DNA of 64,000 bases from Anaerolineales bacterium (lineage in GTDB: Bacteria; Chloroflexota; Anaerolineae; JAAEKA01). A program made the position numbers and the translations under genes. The notes below the pieces were generated by a model. That model searched no databases, had not been told where the DNA came from, and was given only the letters and a program-made list of their open reading frames with translations. The stretch lies in NCBI GenBank assembly GCA_020634615.1, contig JACKBI010000007.1:124001-188000 (forward strand). Direction: 5' to 3'. Positions 25,704 through 32,519 of the stretch are shown in pieces. The first letter of the stretch is position 1, and every line of letters starts with the position of its first letter.

Positions 25704-26196
25704 ATTCTGTGAAGAACACTTCCACGATCGGGCTGTACTTCACGAGATCATCCACCGAATCGACCTGATCTCTGTACCACTGGGTAGCAGGCGCGCTCAT
25801 CAGGTATCCCCGGTCTTCGGGGTCAACGATTTCGACTGCCCGCGCGGGAAGTTCGATTTGCACTGACTCCTTGAGGCAGAACAGGAACTCCGGGTTAGCT
25901 CTCAAGTTGGCTAACCAGTCACGCGCCGCTCGTGGACCTTTGTCGCCACTTGCACTGGGCGTTCCACAGATAATGGTTCGCCCGTCCACGGTGTGGAACC
26001 AGATCTCGGTCCTCCGTGGAAGTCCTGTCCTGGCGCCTGTGGTAATAATGTCAATGGTTCGGTCGTTGATTAGCGCCTTGCTGATTCGGTCATTCATTTG
26101 GTATCGGAACTTTCGGTAGAACCAGTGGGGTAAGCTGCTGATGGTGTTTCCACGGCTCATTATTACGGTGTTTGAATGTTTTGCAAGTTTGTCCAT
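25681..26196 (-). CDS. F420H2-dependent quinone reductase/nitroreductase-like protein (DUF385 family)
   Basis: The protein is up to 171 residues; ATG codons at 26196, 26157 and 26097 are in frame, and the family core starts at about residue 35. The split-barrel signature is IDIITTGARTGLPRRTEIWF, then DGRTIICGTPSASGDKG, RDWLANLRANPEFLF, and the C-terminal FTEFN. Members use F420 or a related flavin to reduce quinones or nitro compounds. Cofactor use here is assumed from family only. It is a single gene between two tRNA loci, with a terminator-like hairpin downstream in the opposite direction. Confidence 0.72.
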   Translation of the reverse strand: MDKLAKHSNTVIMSRGNTISSLPHWFYRKFRYQMNDRISKALINDRTIDIITTGARTGLPRRTEIWFHTVDGRTIICGTPSASGDKGPRAARDWLANLRANPEFLFCLKESVQIELPARAVEIVDPEDRGYLMSAPATQWYRDQVDSVDDLVKYSPIVEVFFTEFNETPAQ

Positions 26197-26377
26197 CGCG
26201 CCTTTCGTGGATGTGTAAACCGCGCGAATCTGCGTTTGTGGCGAACAACTCTTGACGAAAACCGTCTGCCGCGTATAATAAAGCCGCCAGCAAACGAATT
26301 GTCTGGCCCGTCCAACACGGCGGCGAGTCTCGTGCCACGGTCTGAGTGAGTAGCAACTGTGTAGATTACGAAATTAT

Positions 26378-26451
26378 GGTGACCATAGCTCAATCGGCGG
26401 AGCACCTGGTTGTGGCCCAGGAGGTTGTGGGTTCGAGCCCCATTGGTCACC
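26378..26451 (+). tRNA. tRNA-His (anticodon GUG)
   Basis: GTGACCA (26379-26385) pairs with TGGTCAC (26444-26450); the extra 5' G at 26378 faces C at 26451, the His identity pair. The anticodon stem CCTGG/CCAGG encloses TTGTGGC, anticodon GTG. The start at 26378 includes G-1. Confidence 0.94.
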
Positions 26452-26468
26452 CCTACACGCTTTTCGTG

Positions 26469-26495
26469 CGCCCGGAACTTGTTTCCGGGCGTTTT
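26469..26495 (+). terminator. Terminator after tRNA-His
   Basis: CGCCCGGAA, CTTGT loop, TTCCGGGCG, then TTTT. It has a perfect 9-bp stem and a U run and sits 18 bp after the tRNA. Confidence 0.85.
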
Positions 26496-26541
26496 GTTTT
26501 CGCAGGCCCGTGGTGTTTTCGAACAGGGAGGGTAGAACAGG

Positions 26542-27042
26542 GTGTCATCAGTTCTGGTCCTTAATGCAACGTATGAACCGTTGAGCATTGTCTCGATTCG
26601 ACGTGCGGTGGTGCTGCTGCTCAAGGAAAAGGCGGAGGTTCTGGAAGCAGCCGAAAACGCCTTGCGTGCGCAAGATGTTGCCATTCCTGTTCCGCTGGTG
26701 ATCCGCATGGTGTATTACGTGCGGATCCCGCACAGCACGATGCTTCCCCTTTCGCGGCGCACTGTCATGGCGCGCGACCAGTATACCTGCCAATACTGTG
26801 GTGCAACTCCAATTCGCGCCGAACTGACCATCGACCACATCATGCCGCGCAGCCGCGGCGGGGTGACCGACTGGGACAACGTCGTGGTGGCGTGCCGGTC
26901 GTGCAATCAGAAGAAGGGCAACCGCACGCCAAGAGAGGCGCAGATGCAGATCATGCGACCGCCACAGCGGCCGCGCTATGTTGCGCTGGCGTTTCTGGGA
27001 GAATCCACCCATCGCGAGGTGTGGAGCAAGTATTTGTACTGA
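26542..27042 (+). CDS. HNH endonuclease family protein
   Basis: The protein has 166 residues, starting at GTG 26542 with GGAGGG about 10 bp upstream. The N-terminal half is SSVLVLNATYEPLSIVSIRR followed by VVLLLKEKAEVLEA, characteristic of a widespread stand-alone HNH family. The nuclease core has zinc ligands CQYCG and CRSCNQKK and the catalytic HNH segment ELTIDHIMPRSRGGVTDWDN (His in DHI, Asn in DN). It ends WSKYLY. Such proteins are conserved housekeeping-type HNH proteins of uncertain role (DNA repair or host function) in Chloroflexota, Actinobacteria and Cyanobacteria. A terminator follows at 27207. Confidence 0.88.
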   Translation: MSSVLVLNATYEPLSIVSIRRAVVLLLKEKAEVLEAAENALRAQDVAIPVPLVIRMVYYVRIPHSTMLPLSRRTVMARDQYTCQYCGATPIRAELTIDHIMPRSRGGVTDWDNVVVACRSCNQKKGNRTPREAQMQIMRPPQRPRYVALAFLGESTHREVWSKYLY

Positions 27043-27206
27043 GGACGCGACGCGGCGAAGGTCAGGGATTCGAAATCTCTGGCTGAAAGTACAAAGCGGC
27101 CACAGCCGCTGGGGAAGCGGTCGGCCAGGCCGTGTGGGGCCTTCGTGTGTTCAGACGGTGAATTCATTCGCTGTTACACGGTTCACCGAAGCTGGCCCAG
27201 GACGCA

Positions 27207-27241
27207 CAGAGAGGCTGCCGTAAAGCAGCCTCTCTGCGTTT
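27207..27241 (+). terminator. Strong hairpin between the HNH gene and the 17-codon gene
   Basis: CAGAGAGGCTGC, CGTAAA loop, GCAGCCTCTCTG: a perfect 12-bp stem (27207-27236), then CGTTTG. It can end transcription from the left and, read on the minus strand, lies just after the small gene at 27254-27307. The stretch 27043-27206 shows nothing else recognisable. Confidence 0.65.
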
Positions 27242-27253
27242 GCGCCGTAGCAA

Positions 27254-27307
27254 TTACCGACTGTTACCTGGTGATGCTACGGCGCTGAGCGTACAACTAT
27301 GTTCCAT
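27254..27307 (-). CDS. 17-residue small ORF with perfect Shine-Dalgarno (leader peptide or small protein)
   Basis: The minus strand reads AGGAGGTGATG CTC ATG: a perfect anti-SD match 8 bp before the ATG at 27307. The ORF is MEHSCTLSAVASPGNSR with TAA at 27254. It has its own promoter (27372-27400), and its coding sequence contains one arm of a hairpin (GCCGTAGCA/TGCTACGGC, 27243-27283). A second, 12-bp hairpin follows (27207-27236). This combination of promoter, SD, tiny ORF and hairpins is that of a leader peptide/attenuator or an independently expressed small protein. No gene follows on this strand before the convergent HNH gene, which argues against simple attenuation. Confidence 0.5.
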   Translation of the reverse strand: MEHSCTLSAVASPGNSR

Positions 27308-27371
27308 GAGCATCACCTCCTGTCGTTAGGATAGCTTGGGAGGGGGAGACGTTGCCGTCTCAACCGGCACG

Positions 27372-27400
27372 ATTATTGCATACAAGCCAGCTTCTGTCAA
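27372..27400 (-). promoter_or_regulatory. Promoter for the 17-codon gene
   Basis: On the minus strand TTGACA (27400-27395), a 17-bp spacer, then AATAAT (27377-27372). The predicted start near 27365 leaves a leader of about 57 nt to the SD and ATG. Confidence 0.65.
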
Positions 27401-27477
27401 GCGAGCAATCGTCTATTTCCTGCTTGCCGCCAAAATTCGTCTCGCTGAACGCTCCGGAGTGGACGCGGTCGCATGGA

Positions 27478-28185
27478 TCAGATTCGTACCTCGACCAGTT
27501 TGTCCAATGCGATACCGGCCTGATCCACCCGACAGCGCCAGGCGTAGACCTCCACGCCGGACCGTGACGCGTCCTGCAGCGCCGCGGCAAAGGCGGGATG
27601 CGCCGTGGGGTGCGGCGTAAACGCGGTGACGTCAGGACGCTGGACGACGAAAACAACGGCCACACGGTCTCCGTGCTGCTCGCGCAACGCCATCAACTCG
27701 TGCAGGTGTCGCAGGCCACGTTCGGTCGGCGCGTCGGGGAACTGGGCCGTGCCGTCCTCCACCAGCGTCACCGATTTTGTCTCTACCCAGCAGCGACGGT
27801 CGGCGTCCGCGCCACTGCCGTCGCTCAACAGAAAGTCCAGCCGGCTGTTGCCGACCACTACTTCGGGCGTCACCGTCCCGTAACCTGCAAGCTGCGGCAC
27901 GGAGTTGCTGGCCAGCGCTTCGGCCAGCAACTTGTTGGGCAGCCGAGCATCGATGGAAACCAGCACGCCGGCATGGGCAACCATCACCAGATCGCTGGCC
28001 GTCTTGCGCTCGCTGCGGTCATGCCTGCGGATCCAGACCGCTGCCCCCGGTGTCAACAGCTCGCCCAGGCGCCCAGAGTTGGGAACATGCGCCGAAATCA
28101 ACTCGCCGTCACGAAGTACCCAGGCGCGGAAGCGGTTGTCGCGGCGGACAAAGCTGGCCTGCTGCAGCCGACCGGGCCAGTTCAT
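27478..28185 (-). CDS. sfsA: SfsA family protein (sugar fermentation stimulation homologue)
   Basis: The protein has 235 residues, the usual SfsA length. Signatures: ASFVRRDNRFRAWV, SAHVPNSGRLGELLTPGA, KTASDLVMV, VSIDARLPNKLLAEAL, SRLDFLLSDG, CWVETKSVTLVEDGTAQFPD, RHLHELMAL, VVFVVQRPDV. SfsA proteins have a nuclease-like fold (the D...E-x-K triad is visible as D in RLDFLL and E-T-K in VETKSV); their cellular role is unsettled. The start overlaps the stop of the upstream peptidase gene by 4 bp (28182-28185), so the two are co-translated. Confidence 0.93.
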   Translation of the reverse strand: MNWPGRLQQASFVRRDNRFRAWVLRDGELISAHVPNSGRLGELLTPGAAVWIRRHDRSERKTASDLVMVAHAGVLVSIDARLPNKLLAEALASNSVPQLAGYGTVTPEVVVGNSRLDFLLSDGSGADADRRCWVETKSVTLVEDGTAQFPDAPTERGLRHLHELMALREQHGDRVAVVFVVQRPDVTAFTPHPTAHPAFAAALQDASRSGVEVYAWRCRVDQAGIALDKLVEVRI

Positions 28186-29543
28186 GGCTGTGGCGTGCCG
28201 GCGTGCAGCGCTTCCTGCTGCGCCAGCACCTGGTCCAGCTCGACCGCGCTGGTGAGGCCACTGACAAGGTGCATGAAGTCCTTCAGGCTGGGACTCAGCT
28301 CGCGCAGGCGCTCCAGCTTTGGTCCGATAGGATCGGTTGCGGCGGCGCCGGTGGCATAGCTGCCGTGAAAGGCGAAATAGGCCTGGTTCAGCACCCGCAG
28401 ACGATAGCCATTCTCCACGAACAACTGGCGGCGCGCCTCCATATATTGCTCGGCTTCGTCCACCAAACCGGCAGCCAGCATCTCATCGACCGTAACGCGC
28501 GTGGCGTGCATCTCGCTGCCGAAATCAAACTTGTCCGGGTCAGCGGGCGCGGCAGCGGTTGCTTGGTTTGCTGACGGGGGCGGGGGCGGTACCAGGTCGG
28601 GATAGTAGGTTTGCAGCAGCAGCTGCCCCATCTCGTCGCCTGCGATGGACGCTACGGTCTCGTTGATGGTGATCGCGTCACCGCCTTGCAGGAAGGACCA
28701 GCCCAGCGGACGGAACGCGAGGTAGGTGTGTATCCACTCATGGGCAATCGTTTCTGCGGTCCATGGCAGGCCGTAGCGGTCAACCACCATGGTTGGGAAA
28801 ACGCCGTACCCGCCGATGCCGGTGACGTAGGCCGACAGGTTGTCCTGCTCCTCGACCGTGCGCTCCAGTTGATCGCGACCGGCTGTGTCGAGGTCTGCCA
28901 GCAGATCTACCGAACGCAGCCGCTGAATGCGGTCGCGCGGTGAGACCACCAGCAGTTGCGGAGGCTCGGTGAAACGCATCTGCGGCGGCGGCCATACGGC
29001 GCCTGCCGTTTCCAACCCCTCTCGTTGGACGATCTGGCTGAGCTGTCCTTGCAGGATTGCCTCAACGGTGCTGGCTTGCTCGTCAAGCTGGCTGCGGATC
29101 GTGGCCAACTCGGCTCGCTGGCCGGCTGTGGCAGCGTCCGGTGATGTCGTCGCCGGATCGCTGAAGATGAGTTCGATCTCACTTTCAAGCTGGCCGGCAC
29201 GCTGTGCAGCGGTGATGTAGTCGCGCACCAACGTGTCTGCTTCTTGCGGCGACAGACCCGCGGCCGGGTTGCGCAGCAGGTCGCCGACTTTGCCGGTCAG
29301 TGCATCGATCTCCCATCGCACCAGGTCAAAGCGCACCCCGGTGGTCAGTTGGTCCAGGCTGGCAGTCAGTGGATCTCGCTGCGGCGCGGCGCTGGCGCCC
29401 AACGATGCCAGCCCCGCCAGAACCGCCACGACCAGGACCACGTAAGCGAATCGCGCACGCGTGCTGCGTCGCGGCCTGGCCGACGTTGATTGACCACTGC
29501 CTGCACCTGCAATCGGATTAGTGGGAGGAGATACCTGTGTCAT
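28182..29543 (-). CDS. Membrane-anchored gluzincin-like zinc metallopeptidase
   Basis: The protein has 453 residues. A single hydrophobic segment at about 31-53 (FAYVVLVVAVLAGLASLGAS) follows a basic stretch, giving an exported C-terminal domain. The zinc site is visible: TIAHEWIHTYLAF (HExxH, about residue 267) and, downstream, INETVASIAGDEMG, where Glu in N-E-x-x-A would be the third ligand. The region between (ALTGKVGDLL...LESEIELIF) is helical. No exact family name can be given with certainty. The gene is translationally coupled to sfsA. No SD is visible before the ATG at 29543. Confidence 0.65.
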   Translation of the reverse strand: MTQVSPPTNPIAGAGSGQSTSARPRRSTRARFAYVVLVVAVLAGLASLGASAAPQRDPLTASLDQLTTGVRFDLVRWEIDALTGKVGDLLRNPAAGLSPQEADTLVRDYITAAQRAGQLESEIELIFSDPATTSPDAATAGQRAELATIRSQLDEQASTVEAILQGQLSQIVQREGLETAGAVWPPPQMRFTEPPQLLVVSPRDRIQRLRSVDLLADLDTAGRDQLERTVEEQDNLSAYVTGIGGYGVFPTMVVDRYGLPWTAETIAHEWIHTYLAFRPLGWSFLQGGDAITINETVASIAGDEMGQLLLQTYYPDLVPPPPPSANQATAAAPADPDKFDFGSEMHATRVTVDEMLAAGLVDEAEQYMEARRQLFVENGYRLRVLNQAYFAFHGSYATGAAATDPIGPKLERLRELSPSLKDFMHLVSGLTSAVELDQVLAQQEALHAGTPQP

Positions 29544-29558
29544 TGACGCCAGAATACA

Positions 29559-29592
29559 GCAGCCCTGAGCGGGATGCTGTGCTCAGGGCTGC
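29559..29592 (-). terminator. Perfect 12-bp hairpin between operons
   Basis: GCAGCCCTGAGC, 10-nt loop, GCTCAGGGCTGC (29559-29592). It lies between the end of the 30141-29743 gene and the start of the peptidase gene, so it probably terminates the scpB-region operon. There is no long U run. A smaller hairpin (GAACCGC/GCGGTTC) is at about 29635-29654. Confidence 0.5.
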
Positions 29593-29742
29593 AATTGTCG
29601 TGTTTGTAGCGGGAATTTGCGCCAGCTAATGTTGAACCGCTGCGCGGCGGTTCACTTGTCATGGTGTCACGGGTGGCCGCGGCACGATTTTGCGGAGGGT
29701 GCCAGCCGCAGCTGCCAGGTGGCGGTGTCAGCGAGCTTGCTG

Positions 29743-30141
29743 CTAGCTTGCGCCAGCGCCAGCTCGATTCCTCCAGTCCAGGGAGCGTTGATACAGCAGC
29801 TCGAAATTCTCGTACAGTCGCGGATCCAGCGTATCGCGCATCCCGGGGATGATCGCGCCCGCGGTTTCCCAAAGCTGTTCGATGCCACCAAAGAGATCGA
29901 AAAACACCTCTTCGCGCACCAGGTTGTGCTTAACCAGCACACCGAACAACTCCATGACGCCGCACGCATCGTTGAAGCGCTGCCAGCCCATGCTTCCCAT
30001 GGGGTGCTGCCTGTCAAACGATTCGTAATCGGGCGCGTTGAGCTCAGTCAAGACCCACGCTTGCGCCTCACGAATCCGCGGCGACGTGGCCATCTCGTAC
30101 AGCTTGAGTAGCGTGCCGACCTCGTCGCACTCCCGGCTCAC
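29743..30141 (-). CDS. Small helical protein, DUF4760-like
   Basis: The protein has 132 residues, starting at GTG 30141 with GAGG 7-8 bp upstream, 10 bp after the HTH-Sm gene. It is all-helical: LLKLYEMATSPRIREAQAWV, WQRFNDACGVMELFGVLVKH, REEVFFDLFGGIEQLWETAG and a C-terminal YENFELLYQRSLDWRN. The pattern resembles DUF4760-type proteins; no catalytic residues are apparent and no membrane segment is seen. Its place as the last gene of the scpB/HTH-Sm/HTH-Hfq run suggests a linked but unknown function. Confidence 0.55.
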   Translation of the reverse strand: MSRECDEVGTLLKLYEMATSPRIREAQAWVLTELNAPDYESFDRQHPMGSMGWQRFNDACGVMELFGVLVKHNLVREEVFFDLFGGIEQLWETAGAIIPGMRDTLDPRLYENFELLYQRSLDWRNRAGAGAS

Positions 30142-30150
30142 TGGCGAACC

Positions 30151-30555
30151 TCAGTCAACCAGCTGCCAGCGATCGATGAAATGTCGCTGGACCACGATCT
30201 CGCGCCTGTCGTCTGACAGTATCAACGCGGCGCCAAGGTCAGACCACCCGACGCTGCCCACAATAGTTTCGCCATTGCGCAGTTCGATGCTGATGGACTG
30301 CTGTGACTCGCGAGCGTTGACCAACACCTCGCTCAACGCCTTGCGCGTCCAGGGGGAGCGCTTGATCAGATCTTCGGCAGGCACGCCAAAGTATTCGGCC
30401 AGTTTGGTCAGCTCTTCTTCGTCGCCGACCTCGCGATAGCGTTGCTCAAGCTGCCGGTACATTCCCGCCGTGATGCCAGTCGCCTCCTGGATATCGTGCG
30501 GCGTCGGGCCCCCCTTGACCGCTCGCAGATAACGGACGTAATCTCCGGTGCTCAT
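30151..30555 (-). CDS. XRE-type HTH fused to a short Sm/LSm-like domain
   Basis: The protein has 134 residues. Residues about 5-62 look like a divergent XRE HTH (GPTPHDIQEATGITAGMYRQ, then LTKLAEYFGVPAEDLIKRS). Residues 73-134 have the Sm pattern: helix LSEVLVNARES, strands ISIELRNGETIVGSVGWSD, ALILSDDRREIVV, and the closing QRHFIDRWQLV. The NG-E-x-I-x-G core and final strand match those of the Hfq-like domain in the upstream neighbour. The start overlaps that gene by 4 bp (ATGA). Proposed role: paired nucleic-acid-binding regulators; this is inferred from fold pattern only. Confidence 0.6.
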   Translation of the reverse strand: MSTGDYVRYLRAVKGGPTPHDIQEATGITAGMYRQLEQRYREVGDEEELTKLAEYFGVPAEDLIKRSPWTRKALSEVLVNARESQQSISIELRNGETIVGSVGWSDLGAALILSDDRREIVVQRHFIDRWQLVD

Positions 30556-31523
30556 GCGATCTCGCTTTCCTCGGTGCCATTGACCGGCGCGGCAACTGAA
30601 GCCGGAGCCTGGTAATAGGCGATGGCCAGTTTCTGTACGGTGGTCTCCTGGCCGTCGCCGTCCGCGACAGTCAACGCATACGGGCTGAAGCCGACCAAGG
30701 TTCCCTGCATTGTCTCGCCGTTGAACAGCGTTACATTCAAGGGACGCTTTTCCAGTTGTACCTTGGTCAGGTAGAGCAACTCATGCTCGTCCACCGACTC
30801 GGGCAGGTAGGGGCGCTGGCGCTTGCCCTTGGGCTTCTCCGGCTTGCGCTCCGACAACATGGTTTGGCAAGTGGTCAGCAGTTCGGCAGCTTCCTTGCGG
30901 TTCAACATGCTCAGCGGCTTGCCGGCCAGGCGCAACAACTCGTCACCCGACATCTCCAGGCGTACCAGCAATGTCTTCAGATGTTCGATCTGCGACGCTC
31001 GTGCGGGTGATACCTGGGGGCGCCGCTTTGGGCCACCCGACTTCTTGGGCGGGCGGTCAGTGCGGCCGCGGCTCGGCGGACGGGAGGACGGACGTTGCTG
31101 GTAGTCGCCGCCCGACCGTGGCGCATAGCCTGACTGACGGTTTGGGTCGTTGCTGTAGCCACCCTGCCGGGGCTGGTCCGAACCATAGGCGGGACGCGAG
31201 GAGTAGTTGCTGTAACGCGGCGCATAGCCAGCTCCCCGATCATATCCACCAAAGTTGTCGTAGCGCTGCTGTCCCTGGCCTGAGTCATAGGACGGCGGCG
31301 GGGCTTGACGGCTGGGACCGCGCGGTGGCGGATCCGACAACTCCTTGATCTCAGATGGATCAATCTCCAGAGCGGCGGCCAGTCGTTCCATATCCGACGC
31401 GGAGATCGCGCGTTCGCCCAATTCGTATGCCTTGATGAGGCCAGGGTGAATCTCCGCACGGCGTGCCAGTTCATCGATAGTCATTCGTTTTTGGCGGCGT
31501 ATCTGCCACAGGTCTAGAGCCAT
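30552..31523 (-). CDS. XRE HTH, Arg/Gly/Tyr-rich disordered linker, helical domain, C-terminal Hfq-like domain
   Basis: The protein has 323 residues. Residues 4-60 form an XRE HTH (LWQIRRQKRMTIDELARRAE, MERLAAALEIDPSEI). Residues 64-170 are low-complexity, rich in Arg, Gly, Tyr, Ser, Pro and Gln (for example YDRGAGYAPRYSNYSSRPAY), like RNA-binding disordered regions. Residues 176-225 form a helical segment. Residues 249-305 match the Hfq/Sm layout: helix ELLYLTKVQLEKRPL, strands NVTLFNGETMQGTLVGF, YALTVADGD, TTVQKLAIAYYQ, where QKLAIAY sits where Hfq has YKHAIS. It lies 38 bp after scpB on the same strand. DNA binding and RNA binding in one chain would be unusual; an RNA chaperone or nucleoid role is inferred. 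Confidence 0.68.
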   Translation of the reverse strand: MALDLWQIRRQKRMTIDELARRAEIHPGLIKAYELGERAISASDMERLAAALEIDPSEIKELSDPPPRGPSRQAPPPSYDSGQGQQRYDNFGGYDRGAGYAPRYSNYSSRPAYGSDQPRQGGYSNDPNRQSGYAPRSGGDYQQRPSSRPPSRGRTDRPPKKSGGPKRRPQVSPARASQIEHLKTLLVRLEMSGDELLRLAGKPLSMLNRKEAAELLTTCQTMLSERKPEKPKGKRQRPYLPESVDEHELLYLTKVQLEKRPLNVTLFNGETMQGTLVGFSPYALTVADGDGQETTVQKLAIAYYQAPASVAAPVNGTEESEIA

Positions 31524-31561
31524 GAGTACATCCTCACGTGTATAGGGTATGACCTGGTCAT

Positions 31562-32233
31562 TCAGGTCAGGTTCTCCGAGATTTCCTCCAAAGGTTCACC
31601 GTTAACGGGCGTCTCTTCTTCGGTTTGATTGGTTTCGCTGTCGTCCATCAACGGCGGGAGATCGTCCAGCGACTGAAGCCCAAAGTGTTGCAGGAAGTCA
31701 AAGGTTGTGTGGTAATGGAATGGCCGGCCGGCCTGTTCCAGTCGTTCCCCTTGTTCCACCAGACCCCGGTGCAGCAACGTGCGTAAAACGCCGTCGCTGT
31801 TGACGCCGCGCCATTCATCGATCTGGGCACGGGTCACGGGCTGCCGGTAAGCAATTATTGCCAGAGTTTCCAACGCGGCGGGGGAGAGCTTGACAACCAG
31901 ATCCAGACCAAGGAAGCGCTCTATGTACGGCGCCGCCTCGGGCGATGAGACCAGCTGAACGCGGTCGCGTGCGCGCTGAACCTGCACACCACGGTCGTGC
32001 TGCAAGTCTGCCAAATGGGCGAGAGCTTCCTCGATGCGCTCCAGCGGCTCCTCCAGCGCGTCTGCCAGCGCGGTAAGCTGCACCGGATCCGGCGCAACAA
32101 AAAGCAAGCTTTCCACCAGTCCAGCAAGCTGGCCAAGCGGAATGCGGGAGGATGCGCCCGCGGCTAAGTCCACCATTTCTTCCATGGTATAGTATTGCAC
32201 GACGCGGTCAGTCTGGACCGAAGTCGCCTGCAC
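31562..32233 (-). CDS. scpB: Segregation and condensation protein ScpB
   Basis: The protein has 223 residues. ScpB is the winged-helix subunit that with ScpA binds SMC and drives chromosome condensation. Signatures: LAGLVESLLFVAPDPVQLTA, LAHLADLQHDRGVQVQRARD, VQLVSSPEAAPYIERFLG, LSPAALETLAIIAYRQPVTR, IDEWRGVNSDGVLRTLLHRG, LVEQGERLEQAGRP. A Glu-rich acidic tail follows. The GTG at 32233 or the ATG at 32185 (starting MEEMVDLAAG) could be the start; neither has a strong SD. A promoter at 32444-32472 is placed to drive it. scpA is not in the window. Confidence 0.92.
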   Translation of the reverse strand: MQATSVQTDRVVQYYTMEEMVDLAAGASSRIPLGQLAGLVESLLFVAPDPVQLTALADALEEPLERIEEALAHLADLQHDRGVQVQRARDRVQLVSSPEAAPYIERFLGLDLVVKLSPAALETLAIIAYRQPVTRAQIDEWRGVNSDGVLRTLLHRGLVEQGERLEQAGRPFHYHTTFDFLQHFGLQSLDDLPPLMDDSETNQTEEETPVNGEPLEEISENLT

Positions 32234-32441
32234 TAACTCGTTGCTCCACCAAGGCAGCGTCGCGCGCTACCCGATCCCTTCAACTGATAATTGCCTCAAA
32301 ATAGCTACCGCTACCCCAAACTGCGCCGAACAGTATCGCTGACGACCCAGCCCAACTCTGCAAGGTCGTTCGAGGGAAAGACACAATCCCAAGTCTGGGT
32401 ATGAAATTCGGAAGCGGCAAATGCAATCCGGCTACGTGTGA

Positions 32442-32510
32442 CCATTATAAGCGCATTGCCCATCAAAATCAAGTACTGGTTACGACGATGTCGCAATGCG
32501 CATATAATGG
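32442..32510. promoter_or_regulatory. 18-bp inverted repeat carrying back-to-back promoters
   Basis: Arms CCATTATAAGCGCATTGC (32442-32459) and GCAATGCGCATATAATGG (32493-32510) are inverted with one mismatch. On the minus strand TTGATT (32472-32467), 17 bp, TATAAT (32449-32444) points to scpB. On the plus strand TTACGA (32480-32485), 17 bp, TATAAT (32503-32508) points into the 3' end of the hydrolase gene, antisense. The repeated block includes the -10 and 10 bp upstream. The remainder of 32234-32441 holds no gene. Confidence 0.5.
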
Positions 32511-32519
32511 CCGCCCCGG

